Positions 1 to 6,159 of a stretch of DNA of 6,159 nt are shown piece after piece. Where the stretch lies: positions 1-6,159 of the forward strand of contig JAHHTS010000121.1 of the NCBI GenBank assembly GCA_020024475.1. The letters run 5' to 3'. The translations under genes and the position numbers were made by a program. Under the pieces are notes generated by a model. It searched no databases and was not told the DNA's origin. It saw only the letters and a program-made list of their open reading frames with translations. This stretch comes from Oscillospiraceae bacterium. GTDB lineage: Bacteria; Bacillota; Clostridia; Oscillospirales; Ruminococcaceae. Positions within the stretch are counted from its first letter, which is position 1. Each line of letters begins with the position of its first letter.

Positions 1-36
1 AGTTTATGAAGAGATAAAAATTTGTTTATTAAAAAT

Positions 37-41
37 GAGGT
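37..41 (+). promoter_or_regulatory. Ribosome binding site of ade
   Basis: GAGGT lies nine bases before the ATG at 51, in an otherwise A/T-only stretch. It fixes the ade start. No promoter can be placed with confidence in the 36 bases before it, so transcription probably begins outside the window. Confidence 0.75.
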
Positions 42-50
42 AATAAAAAA

Positions 51-1766
51 ATGGGAATTAAAGCAGATACACTTTTTTACAATGGTAATATTTATAATAC
101 TCCTTTTAAAAAGTTCATAAAAGGATATTTTTCAGTAAAAGATAATAAAATACTTCATCTCGGTGTAGGAGAAGTGAGAAAAGATATAGAATATAATAAT
201 GCTGTTGATCTTGAGGGAAAGTGGGTTATTCCAGGGCTTGTAGACAGTCATATGCATGTTGAAAGCAGTATGATAACACCAAAACCATTTGCAAAACTTA
301 TGGTAGAGAATGGAATTACAACGGTTGTAAGTGAACCTCATGAAATCGCTAATGTTAAAGGCATTGATGGTGTTCTGTCTATGATAGAAGCAGCAAAAGG
401 TGCAGTTATGGATATTTTCTATGCAGTTCCAAGTAGCGTTCCTTCAACTAGTGGTGAATTTGAAACAACTGGTGGCGAAATTGATATGCCACAGCTTATT
501 GAACTTATAAAACACAAAGAAGTTGTTTGTCTCGGAGAAGTTATGAATACATATAAAATTCTTACAGACCCTAACGATAAGCAAAATCAATTTGTAAAAT
601 ATCTTAAAGAAAATTATCCTGCAATGCCTTTAGAGGGACATTGTCCAAGAATTATTGGAAGTGATTTGAATCAGTATGTGTATACAGGGATTGGGTCAGA
701 CCATACAGAACATGATCTTAACGCATTTTTACAGAGAGTTTTTAATGGTATGATATTTCAGGTACAAGACAAAATGGCTAAACCGGAAATTGCACAGGCT
801 ATAAAAGAATACAATCTTTATGAAAATGTAGCAATTGTTACAGATGATACAACTCCTGCCAATCTTATAAATCATGGCCATTTAAATTCTGTTGTAATGG
901 AAATGGTTAAATGTGGTCTTGAATTCGAAAAAGCAGTTTACTGTGCTACAGCAACACCTGCTCGTAGAATGAGATTATATGACAGAGGTCAGATTACACC
1001 AGGTATGATCGCAGATTTTTGTATTCTTGATACTCTGGATGAAATAAAACCTTTAAAAACATATAAAAATGGTAAAATTGTTTTCGATAAAAGTGTCGGA
1101 AATACATTCAAAATAGAAAAAGCTTTTCCAGAAGATCATTATAAAACAATGAAATTGGGAAAAATAAATCCAGAAATTTTTGATATTAAAACTCCAATAC
1201 AAGAAGGAGAAGTTAAAATCACAGGACTTGAAGTTCTTCCTGATTTTACTAGAACTCCAAAAGCTGTTAAGAAGCTTAAAGCTAAAGGAGGAAAACTCGA
1301 ACTGGATAATACAACAAGAAAAATTGTTGTTATTGAAAGACACGGTAAAAATGGCAATGTATTTGGTACAATAGCAACAGGTGCCTGTATTGTTGATGGC
1401 GCAGTTGCAACAAGTTATGCTCATGACCATCATAATCTTTTAGTTTTGGGTAAAACAAATGAAGATATGGCTATTGCAGCAAATACTGTAATTGAAAATG
1501 GCGGTGGACTTGCTGTTGTTAAAAATGGTGAAGTTTTAGCTCAGTGCAAACTTGAAGTTTGTGGTCTAATGAGTGAAAGAAATCCTTATGAAATTGCTAA
1601 TGATGTTCAGTCAGTTGAACAGGCAATGAGAGATATTGGATATGTTCATTACAATCCTATAATGAGTCTGGCAACAACATGTTTGCCAGTTTCTATGGAT
1701 GTAAAGATTACTGATAAAGGACTTGTTGATGTTATTAATGGTAAATTTATAGATATATTCGAATAA
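51..1766 (+). CDS. ade: Adenine deaminase
   Basis: This 571-residue protein should deaminate adenine to hypoxanthine and ammonia in the cytoplasm, a purine-salvage step. It is a metal-dependent amidohydrolase with the two-part build of the bacterial Ade/AdeC family. The TIM-barrel part shows DSHMHVESSM at about 65-74, with H67 and H69 as likely metal ligands. It also shows SEPHE at 94-98, GEVMN at 162-166, EGHCP at 195-199, SDHTEH at 216-221 and TDD at 264-266. The Ade C-terminal domain follows, with YAHDHHNL at 456-463, GGGLAVV at 484-490 and CGLMSERNPYEI at 504-515. Length is close to the E. coli enzyme (about 590 residues) and all expected motifs are present. The family normally binds two metal ions, often Fe or Mn; that is family knowledge. 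The start is set by GAGGT at 37-41. The stop lies five bases before ybaK. The other option is another amidohydrolase, but the C-terminal domain makes adenine deaminase very likely. Confidence 0.96.
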   Translation: MGIKADTLFYNGNIYNTPFKKFIKGYFSVKDNKILHLGVGEVRKDIEYNNAVDLEGKWVIPGLVDSHMHVESSMITPKPFAKLMVENGITTVVSEPHEIANVKGIDGVLSMIEAAKGAVMDIFYAVPSSVPSTSGEFETTGGEIDMPQLIELIKHKEVVCLGEVMNTYKILTDPNDKQNQFVKYLKENYPAMPLEGHCPRIIGSDLNQYVYTGIGSDHTEHDLNAFLQRVFNGMIFQVQDKMAKPEIAQAIKEYNLYENVAIVTDDTTPANLINHGHLNSVVMEMVKCGLEFEKAVYCATATPARRMRLYDRGQITPGMIADFCILDTLDEIKPLKTYKNGKIVFDKSVGNTFKIEKAFPEDHYKTMKLGKINPEIFDIKTPIQEGEVKITGLEVLPDFTRTPKAVKKLKAKGGKLELDNTTRKIVVIERHGKNGNVFGTIATGACIVDGAVATSYAHDHHNLLVLGKTNEDMAIAANTVIENGGGLAVVKNGEVLAQCKLEVCGLMSERNPYEIANDVQSVEQAMRDIGYVHYNPIMSLATTCLPVSMDVKITDKGLVDVINGKFIDIFE

Positions 1767-1771
1767 TAATT

Positions 1772-2254
1772 ATGAAAGTACAAAAAACGATAGTAGAAAA
1801 ATTATTGGATCAGAAAAAGATTCCACATGAAAGCTATACTTATCCGAATAATGGATTTTCAGATGGTGTCACAGTAGCAAGCTATATCAATAAACCTGTT
1901 AAGCAAGTGTTTAAAACTTTAGTATGTACCGGGAGTAAGGGAATTCATGTATTTGTAATACCAGTTGCTGAAGAACTAGATTTAAAAAAAGCTGCAAAAG
2001 TAAGCGGACAAAAATATGTGGAAATGATACCTCAAAAAGAGTTGCTCCCAACAACAGGATATATTCATGGCGGATGTAGTCCTATTGCAATGAAAAAATT
2101 ATTTCCCACATTTATAGATAAATCACGGGAAAATTTTGATAGTATTATTTTTTCGGCAGGTAAAATTGGCAAACAAGTACAAGTTGGTGTAAAGGATTTG
2201 ATATCTTTAACTAATGCTAAATTAGAGTCAATTTGCAAGGGGGAAGTATGCTGA
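1772..2254 (+). CDS. ybaK: Cys-tRNA(Pro) deacylase, YbaK/EbsC family
   Basis: A 160-residue cytoplasmic protein of the YbaK/ProX trans-editing fold. Family members hydrolyse Cys-tRNA(Pro), formed when prolyl-tRNA synthetase mischarges cysteine, and so guard proline codons. The sequence shows QVFKTLV at 45-51; K48 matches the lysine essential in characterised YbaK proteins. It also has the hallmark GYIHGGCSPIAMKK at 96-109 and a C-terminal SAGKIGKQVQV at 128-138. Length is normal for stand-alone YbaK (about 155-160). The ATG at 1772 gives the typical N-terminus running into IPHESYTYP, but there is no Shine-Dalgarno site before it: the preceding bases are only A/T plus the end of ade. Translation is probably coupled to ade. 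The last codons overlap the ribosome binding site and start of the ABC-F gene, and the protein ends in CKGEVC. YbaK is favoured over the related ProXp-ala or ProX deacylases because of the GGCSP motif. Confidence 0.93.
   Translation: MKVQKTIVEKLLDQKKIPHESYTYPNNGFSDGVTVASYINKPVKQVFKTLVCTGSKGIHVFVIPVAEELDLKKAAKVSGQKYVEMIPQKELLPTTGYIHGGCSPIAMKKLFPTFIDKSRENFDSIIFSAGKIGKQVQVGVKDLISLTNAKLESICKGEVC
2237..2243 (+). promoter_or_regulatory. Ribosome binding site of the ABC-F gene, inside ybaK
   Basis: AAGGGGG sits four bases before the ATG at 2248, within the last codons of ybaK. It decides the start: the in-frame TTG at 2233 lies upstream of this site and would add only MQGGS, which is not part of the family's N-terminus. 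Confidence 0.8.
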
Positions 2255-4143
2255 TAACACTTGAGAATGTAGGTAAAAGTTGGGGTATAGATATAATATT
2301 GCAAAAAATTAATGTAGTTGTAAATGAGGGAGACCGAATTGGTATTATTGGCGAAAATGGAGCCGGTAAAACAACATTACTTAATATGCTTATGGGTGTA
2401 TTGGAAAATGATGAAGGCAATATTGTTTTTGACGATAATGCGACAGTGGGATACCTAAAGCAAATGGATGGATTAGATCTTGAAAATACGATTTACAGTG
2501 AAATGCAGACAGTCTATCGGCCAGTTTTTGATGCAATAAAAGAGTGCAGAGAAATAGAAAAATTACTTGCTGAAAACCCTAGTGATGAATCACTTATAGA
2601 AAAACATGATAGCCTTCAAAATTTGATATACGCAAGAGACGGATATAATACAGATTTTCTTATAAAGAAAATGCTTGGAGGTATGGGCTTTAAAGAAGAA
2701 GAATATACAAAATTAGTAAGAGTTTTATCCGGAGGTGAAAGGACTCGCCTCAATCTTGCAAAACTTTTGCTTGAAAACCCAGATATTCTTATTTTGGACG
2801 AGCCGACAAACCACCTTGATTTTGATACATTGGTATGGCTTGAAGAATATCTGATCAATTACAAAGGTGCTATAATTGCAGTTAGCCATGATAGATTTTT
2901 TCTTGATAAAGTTGTAAAAAAAATATGGGAAGTAGAGGATACATATCTTTTTGAATACAGAGGTAATTATTCAGCTTTCGATATTCAAAAACAAGAAAAA
3001 TTAAAGCAACAGCAGCGACAATACGAGAATGATTTAGAAAAGGCTGCAAAACTACAAGATTATGTGGACCGTAATCTTGTTCGTGCTTCTACCACTAAAA
3101 TGGCTCAAAGCAGAAGAAAACAACTTGAAAAAATGGAAATGTCAGAAAAGCCTAAACCACTACGTGTGCCTCTTAAATTTTCATTTGAATTTGATGTAAA
3201 ACCTTATGATGAAATTCTCACAGTTGATAATTTAACGGTTACAACAGCTAATCGAACGCTTATAGACAAGCTCAGCTTTATTGTTCATCGTGGAGATAGA
3301 CTTATTATAGCGGGTGCAAATGGTACAGGAAAAACAACTCTTATAAATACAATTACAGGTAAAATTCGTGCGAAAGAAGGTACAATTAAATTAGGCCAAG
3401 GAGCTAAACCAGCCATATTTGACCAACATATAACAGTAAAAAATTCATCGGTAATTGATTCAATTTGGGCAATGAGGCCAAAATGGACTCAATTAGAAGT
3501 TCGTAGTTACTTAGCTAGATTTGGTTATCGAGGCGATGATGTTTTTAAAGAATGTATTAACTTATCAGGCGGCGAAAGAGCAAGATTACGATTTTGTGAG
3601 ATGAGTTTGGATAGAGCAAATATCATGTTTTTGGATGAGCCTACAAATCATTTAGATATATATATGCGACGGGCAGTTACAGAAGCACTTTCAAAATACG
3701 AAGGAACTATTATTGTAGTTACACACGACCGCTTTCTTATGCAGCAATTAAATTGTCCTATAATGAATATTGAAAATGCTGAGGGCGTATTCTATAAAAA
3801 TTTTGAAGATTTTATGGCAAAACATAAATCTGAAGGATTTAATACAAAAATGTCACAGCCTAAAACAGAAAAAGCAAATAAATCAAATTATTCTTTAAAT
3901 CAAAAAGAGGCTAGAAGACAAGCAGCAGCAGATCGTCTCAGGTTTAAGGAATGTGAAAGAGACATTGACGCCTTGCAAAAAGAAATAGATAAATATAATC
4001 ATGATATGTCTAATCCAGATATAACATCTGATCATGAAAAAATGAATGAACTTTGGAGAAACTTAGAACAAGCAAATAAAAAAATGGACCAACTTTTTGA
4101 GGAATGGGCTTTATTAGGTGAAAGACTTGAAAATAAAGAATAA
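2248..4143 (+). CDS. ABC-F family ATPase (ribosome-associated translation factor)
   Basis: A 631-residue soluble protein with two ABC ATPase domains in one chain and no membrane segment, as in ABC-F proteins, which bind the ribosomal E site and act on stalled or perturbed ribosomes. Domain 1 has Walker A GENGAGKTT (35-43), signature LSGGE (160-164), Walker B ending ILDEPTNHLD (182-191; catalytic E185) and switch H214. The charged helical linker, about 245-310, corresponds to the P-site tRNA-interaction motif. Domain 2 has Walker A GANGTGKTT (356-364), signature LSGGE (439-443), FLDEPTNHLD (461-470; E464) and H493. A basic, Q/A-rich tail (about 540-631) looks like a coiled coil, as in the longer YdiF/Uup-like members. 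Both ATPase sites look intact. The start at 2248 is chosen for the AAGGGGG site. The ATG overlaps the ybaK stop by seven bases (ATGCTGA), implying coupled translation. A housekeeping role is more likely than antibiotic resistance, but subfamily is not resolved. It is not a transporter. Confidence 0.94.
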   Translation: MLITLENVGKSWGIDIILQKINVVVNEGDRIGIIGENGAGKTTLLNMLMGVLENDEGNIVFDDNATVGYLKQMDGLDLENTIYSEMQTVYRPVFDAIKECREIEKLLAENPSDESLIEKHDSLQNLIYARDGYNTDFLIKKMLGGMGFKEEEYTKLVRVLSGGERTRLNLAKLLLENPDILILDEPTNHLDFDTLVWLEEYLINYKGAIIAVSHDRFFLDKVVKKIWEVEDTYLFEYRGNYSAFDIQKQEKLKQQQRQYENDLEKAAKLQDYVDRNLVRASTTKMAQSRRKQLEKMEMSEKPKPLRVPLKFSFEFDVKPYDEILTVDNLTVTTANRTLIDKLSFIVHRGDRLIIAGANGTGKTTLINTITGKIRAKEGTIKLGQGAKPAIFDQHITVKNSSVIDSIWAMRPKWTQLEVRSYLARFGYRGDDVFKECINLSGGERARLRFCEMSLDRANIMFLDEPTNHLDIYMRRAVTEALSKYEGTIIVVTHDRFLMQQLNCPIMNIENAEGVFYKNFEDFMAKHKSEGFNTKMSQPKTEKANKSNYSLNQKEARRQAAADRLRFKECERDIDALQKEIDKYNHDMSNPDITSDHEKMNELWRNLEQANKKMDQLFEEWALLGERLENKE

Positions 4144-4149
4144 TTATGT

Positions 4150-4155
4150 GAGGTG
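4150..4155 (+). promoter_or_regulatory. Ribosome binding site of the aminotransferase gene
   Basis: GAGGTG lies six bases before the ATG at 4162. An in-frame GTG at 4153 overlaps this site and so is not the likely start; the ATG at 4162 is. Confidence 0.8.
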
Positions 4156-4161
4156 AAAAGT

Positions 4162-5313
4162 ATGAGTTTGAAGTACCTATCGTCTAAATATAGAGATAGT
4201 GTCATAGATCAACAGACAAGTGGAGATGTATCTGTTGAGTATGATGATCTTATTAATTTAAGCATAGGTGATCCCGATATTATTACACCTGAGATCATAA
4301 TAAATAATGCTTTTAATGATGCGTTAGCTGGGCATACAAAATATACCGCTTCAAGAGGATATCCCGAACTTAGACAGGCAATTTGCGATTTTTATAAAGA
4401 AAGATATAATATGCTTGTAAAAGATGAAGAGGTTTTTGTAAGTACAGCTGGCAGCGTTGCAATGTTTCTTACTATGCAAGCTATTTTAGATGCAGATGAT
4501 GAAGTAATTATAATAGAGCCTTACTTTTTTCCGTATCCAAATCAGGTAAAAATGGCTGGAGGAATTCCTGTTTTTATTAAAACGTCAATGGAAAATAACT
4601 TTCAAATAGATTTTGAAATGCTTAGTGCTGCGATTACTGATAAAACAAAAGCTATAATAATAAATACACCAAATAATCCTACTGGTATTTGTTACACAGA
4701 TGCAACAATGTCAGAGCTCGCAGATTTTGCTATAAAAAATGATTTAATAGTTGTAGCAGATGATATTTACACATCCTTTGACTATACAAAAAAATTTATG
4801 CCTATTTCTTCTTTGCCAGGAATGAAAGAAAGAACTATAACTATAAATAGTTTTTCAAAAAATTTTTTAATGACAGGTTTTCGTGTAGGAAATATTATTG
4901 CACCAGATTATATTATAAATGTTATACAACAAATAAACGAAAATGTAGTTTATACTGCTCCATCTATATCTCAAAGAGCAGCTTTGCATGGATTAAAACA
5001 TTTTAGTGAGTTCGAAAATAATATTGTAAATACTTTCAAAGAGAGAGTAGAGTATGCACATAAGCGATTATCAGAAATTCCATATGTTGATGTTCTACCT
5101 GTAAGCGGAAGTTTTTATATTTTTCCATCTATAAAAAAGACCAAATTAACAAGTTCTGAGTTTGCAAAGAAACTTATGGACGAATGTCATGTGCGTGTAA
5201 TACCAGGCAGTTCTTTTGGCGAAAGTGGAGAGTTTCATATCAGAATTTCATGTACATTAGAAATTGATAAGCTTGCTCAGGCTTTTGATAGAATGGAAAA
5301 ACTCAAATTTTAA
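4162..5313 (+). CDS. Pyridoxal-phosphate aminotransferase, class I/II
   Basis: A 383-residue fold-type I, PLP-dependent enzyme expected to move amino groups between an amino acid and a 2-oxo acid in the cytoplasm. Visible marks are SIGDPD (34-39), YTASRGYPELRQAI (61-74), TPNNPTG (169-175; N172 contacts the cofactor), ADDIY (199-203; D200 and Y203) and SFSK (230-233). K233 is the Schiff-base lysine. R241 follows eight residues later, the usual spacing for the cofactor-phosphate arginine. HIRIS (359-363) holds R361, which should bind the substrate carboxylate. All catalytic positions are present, and the length is typical for the aspartate aminotransferase I-gamma/AspB-like group. The start at 4162 follows GAGGTG. 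The gene lies 18 bases after the ABC-F gene and 24 bases before the Nudix gene, so it is probably co-transcribed. Substrate cannot be read from the sequence: aspartate, alanine, aromatic or other acceptors are possible, and the neighbours give no biosynthetic pathway to decide it. Confidence 0.93.
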   Translation: MSLKYLSSKYRDSVIDQQTSGDVSVEYDDLINLSIGDPDIITPEIIINNAFNDALAGHTKYTASRGYPELRQAICDFYKERYNMLVKDEEVFVSTAGSVAMFLTMQAILDADDEVIIIEPYFFPYPNQVKMAGGIPVFIKTSMENNFQIDFEMLSAAITDKTKAIIINTPNNPTGICYTDATMSELADFAIKNDLIVVADDIYTSFDYTKKFMPISSLPGMKERTITINSFSKNFLMTGFRVGNIIAPDYIINVIQQINENVVYTAPSISQRAALHGLKHFSEFENNIVNTFKERVEYAHKRLSEIPYVDVLPVSGSFYIFPSIKKTKLTSSEFAKKLMDECHVRVIPGSSFGESGEFHIRISCTLEIDKLAQAFDRMEKLKF

Positions 5314-5319
5314 TAATTA

Positions 5320-5330
5320 AAGAAGGATGG
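5320..5330 (+). promoter_or_regulatory. Ribosome binding site of the Nudix gene
   Basis: A purine-rich run containing AAGGA (5323-5327) stands ten bases before the ATG at 5338. No in-frame alternative start upstream is needed, because the protein opens directly with the family's first strand (SCGAVVF). Confidence 0.65.
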
Positions 5331-5337
5331 TGTCTCA

Positions 5338-5754
5338 ATGAAAACAGAAAAATCATGTGGTGCAGTTGTATTCAGAAAGAGTGGTAACAGAAATCAAATA
5401 CTTTTAATCAAACATGTAAATGGTGGACATTGGGCTTTTCCAAAAGGGCATGTTGAAAATAATGAGACAGAGGAAGAGACTGCTTTGCGTGAAATTCGTG
5501 AAGAAACAGGTCTTTCTGTTAAATTGGATTCCGGTTATCGTAAAGTTGTTACATATAGTCCAAAATATAATGTTAAGAAAGATGTTGTTTATTTTGTAGC
5601 TACCGCAGATAACTCAGAAACAGTCGCACAGGAAGATGAAATTAGCCAAATAAAATGGGTTTATATTGAAGACGCTATTAATCATGTGAGTTATGAGAAT
5701 GATAAAAAAGTTCTTATGGGAGCAATAGAATATTATATAGATAATAACAAATAA
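5338..5754 (+). CDS. Nudix hydrolase, Ap4A-hydrolase type
   Basis: A 138-residue Nudix protein that should cleave a nucleoside diphosphate linked to another group. The Nudix box is complete at 37-59 and matches GX5EX7REUXEEXGU exactly: G37, E43, R51, E52, E55, E56, G58 and L59. The glutamates of REIREE bind the divalent metals. Around it, SCGAVVFRK (6-14), LLIKH (22-26) and HWAFPKGHVE (31-40) resemble the asymmetric bis(5'-nucleosyl)-tetraphosphatase (Ap4A hydrolase) group, and IKWVYIEDA (105-113) is the usual last strand and helix. Length fits this group. If the assignment holds, it would clear Ap4A, a by-product of aminoacyl-tRNA synthetases, into ATP and AMP; this is inference, since Nudix substrates are poorly predicted from sequence. 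It is one cytosolic domain with no signal peptide. It lies 24 bases after the aminotransferase and 14 before the YbjQ gene. Alternative: a broad-specificity (d)NTP or ADP-sugar pyrophosphatase. Confidence 0.92.
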   Translation: MKTEKSCGAVVFRKSGNRNQILLIKHVNGGHWAFPKGHVENNETEEETALREIREETGLSVKLDSGYRKVVTYSPKYNVKKDVVYFVATADNSETVAQEDEISQIKWVYIEDAINHVSYENDKKVLMGAIEYYIDNNK

Positions 5755-5757
5755 ATT

Positions 5758-5762
5758 GGGAG
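5758..5762 (+). promoter_or_regulatory. Ribosome binding site of the YbjQ-family gene
   Basis: GGGAG lies six bases before the ATG at 5769, just after the Nudix stop. It supports that start and translation from the same message. Confidence 0.7.
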
Positions 5763-5768
5763 AAAATT

Positions 5769-6089
5769 ATGATTATCACAACAACTAATTCTATAGAAGG
5801 TAAAATAATAAAAGGGTATAAAGGCGTAGTTTTTGGAGAAGTTATTTCTGGAGTGGATTTTGTGAAAGATTTTGCCGCAAGTTTTACTAATATATTTGGC
5901 GGACGTTCAAATAGTTATGAAGGCGAACTTGTTACTGCTCGTTATAATGCTATTAATGAAATGGAAAATCGTGCTACTGAACTTGGTGCTAATGCTGTTA
6001 TTGGTGTTGATATTGACTATGAAGTAATAGGTCAAAGTGGAAGTATGCTTATGGTAACGGCAAGTGGCACAGCTGTAGTAATTGAATAA
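5769..6089 (+). CDS. ybjQ: YbjQ/UPF0145 family protein
   Basis: A 106-residue protein of the YbjQ (UPF0145, DUF74) family, whose role is not established; databases often call it a putative heavy-metal-binding domain. Recognisable parts are the N-terminal TTTNSIEGKII (4-14) and GVVFGEVISG (19-28), the central GGRSNSYEGEL (44-54) and ELGANAVIGVDIDYE (71-85), and the closing MLMVTASGTAVVIE (93-106). Length is normal for the family (about 100-110), so the gene appears complete. There is no signal peptide or membrane segment. Members of this fold form pentamers in known structures, which is family knowledge and cannot be seen here. It contains no cysteine and no histidine, so a classic thiol or imidazole metal site is not apparent. 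The start follows GGGAG. It is the last gene of the run, and no strong terminator follows it. Confidence 0.92.
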   Translation: MIITTTNSIEGKIIKGYKGVVFGEVISGVDFVKDFAASFTNIFGGRSNSYEGELVTARYNAINEMENRATELGANAVIGVDIDYEVIGQSGSMLMVTASGTAVVIE

Positions 6090-6114
6090 AAAAGACTTAC
6101 TTTTATTTGACAAG

Positions 6115-6131
6115 GTCCAGTAAAAATGGAC
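6115..6131 (+). repeat. Short inverted repeat in the 3' intergenic edge
   Basis: GTCCA (6115-6119) and TGGAC (6127-6131) are perfect reverse complements separated by seven bases. The stem is short and is followed by CAATAG rather than a T-run, so it is not a usual rho-independent terminator. It overlaps the candidate -35 box at 6127-6132, so it could be an operator or part of a mobile-element end; neither can be shown from this window. Confidence 0.4.
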
Positions 6132-6156
6132 AATAGAAAAAATACACCCCTATGGT
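6127..6156 (+). promoter_or_regulatory. Candidate promoter for a gene beyond the window
   Basis: TGGACA (6127-6132, five of six bases of the -35 consensus) and TATGGT (6151-6156, matching the first, second, third and last bases of the -10 consensus) are 18 bases apart. A TTGACA also sits at 6107-6112 but has only a weak partner (GACAAT at 6129-6134). Transcription would run rightward out of the window. Such boxes are common by chance in AT-rich DNA, so this is tentative. Confidence 0.35.
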
Positions 6157-6159
6157 AGA

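Noticed and set aside
1..50. Purine riboswitch ahead of ade.
   Set aside because: Only 50 bases are available and they hold no visible stem-loop set or conserved aptamer core; a riboswitch further upstream cannot be judged.
1053..1433. Open frame of 126 codons on the minus strand within ade.
   Set aside because: It mirrors the conserved ade coding sequence, is rich in Phe, Asn, Ile and Cys as expected for an antisense shadow of AT-rich DNA, and has no recognisable domain.
1756..1765. Palindrome TATTCGAATA at the end of ade as an operator.
   Set aside because: It codes for the last residues and stop of ade, is AT-rich and short, and such palindromes are expected by chance.
2233..2247. TTG at 2233 as the start of the ABC-F protein.
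   Set aside because: The ATG at 2248 has AAGGGGG in front of it and gives the usual family N-terminus; the TTG lies before the binding site.
2065..2858. Minus-strand open frames across ybaK and the start of the ABC-F gene.
   Set aside because: They are antisense to conserved ATPase and deacylase motifs, show no family resemblance and have no convincing binding site.
4153..4161. GTG at 4153 as the start of the aminotransferase.
   Set aside because: It lies in the Shine-Dalgarno sequence itself; the ATG at 4162 is correctly spaced.
6084..6109. Possible terminator after the YbjQ gene, with AAAAG and CTTTT around ACTTA.
   Set aside because: The stem is only five A/T-rich pairs with one G-C pair, and the run after it is broken (ATTTGAC). 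It is too weak to call a rho-independent terminator.

Overview
The window is a compact stretch of bacterial chromosome with six complete genes, all on the + strand. They run from base 51 to base 6089 with gaps of 5, -7, 18, 24 and 14 bases. The DNA is visibly AT-rich (by eye about one third GC). It uses many AGA and AAA codons and has Shine-Dalgarno sites such as GAGGT, AAGGGGG and GGGAG ahead of most starts. Together with protein features of clostridial type, this suggests a low-GC Firmicute, most likely class Clostridia (a gut or anaerobic lineage). Genus cannot be told from the sequence.

Layout: bases 1-50 are a short leader with a ribosome binding site and possibly the tail of an upstream gene. 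Adenine deaminase (ade, 51-1766) is followed by a YbaK/EbsC-type Cys-tRNA(Pro) deacylase (1772-2254). A two-domain ABC-F ribosome-associated ATPase (2248-4143) starts inside the end of ybaK. Next come a fold-type I PLP aminotransferase (4162-5313), a Nudix hydrolase of the Ap4A-hydrolase type (5338-5754) and a small YbjQ/UPF0145 protein (5769-6089). The last 70 bases are non-coding, with a small inverted repeat and a candidate promoter pointing out of the window.

The spacing suggests co-transcription, and ybaK and the ABC-F gene are probably translationally coupled. In function the group is a housekeeping mix: purine salvage (ade), tRNA proofreading (ybaK), ribosome rescue or translation-factor activity (ABC-F), amino-acid metabolism (aminotransferase) and nucleotide clean-up (Nudix). 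ybaK with ABC-F is the only adjacent pair with an obvious common theme, translation. No phage, CRISPR, toxin-antitoxin, defence or biosynthetic cluster signature is visible, and no gene shows a frameshift or a missing catalytic residue. I see no convincing novel system. The points most worth a second look are the ybaK/ABC-F junction, the exact class of the ABC-F protein, the lack of a Shine-Dalgarno site before ybaK, and the structured 3' edge.
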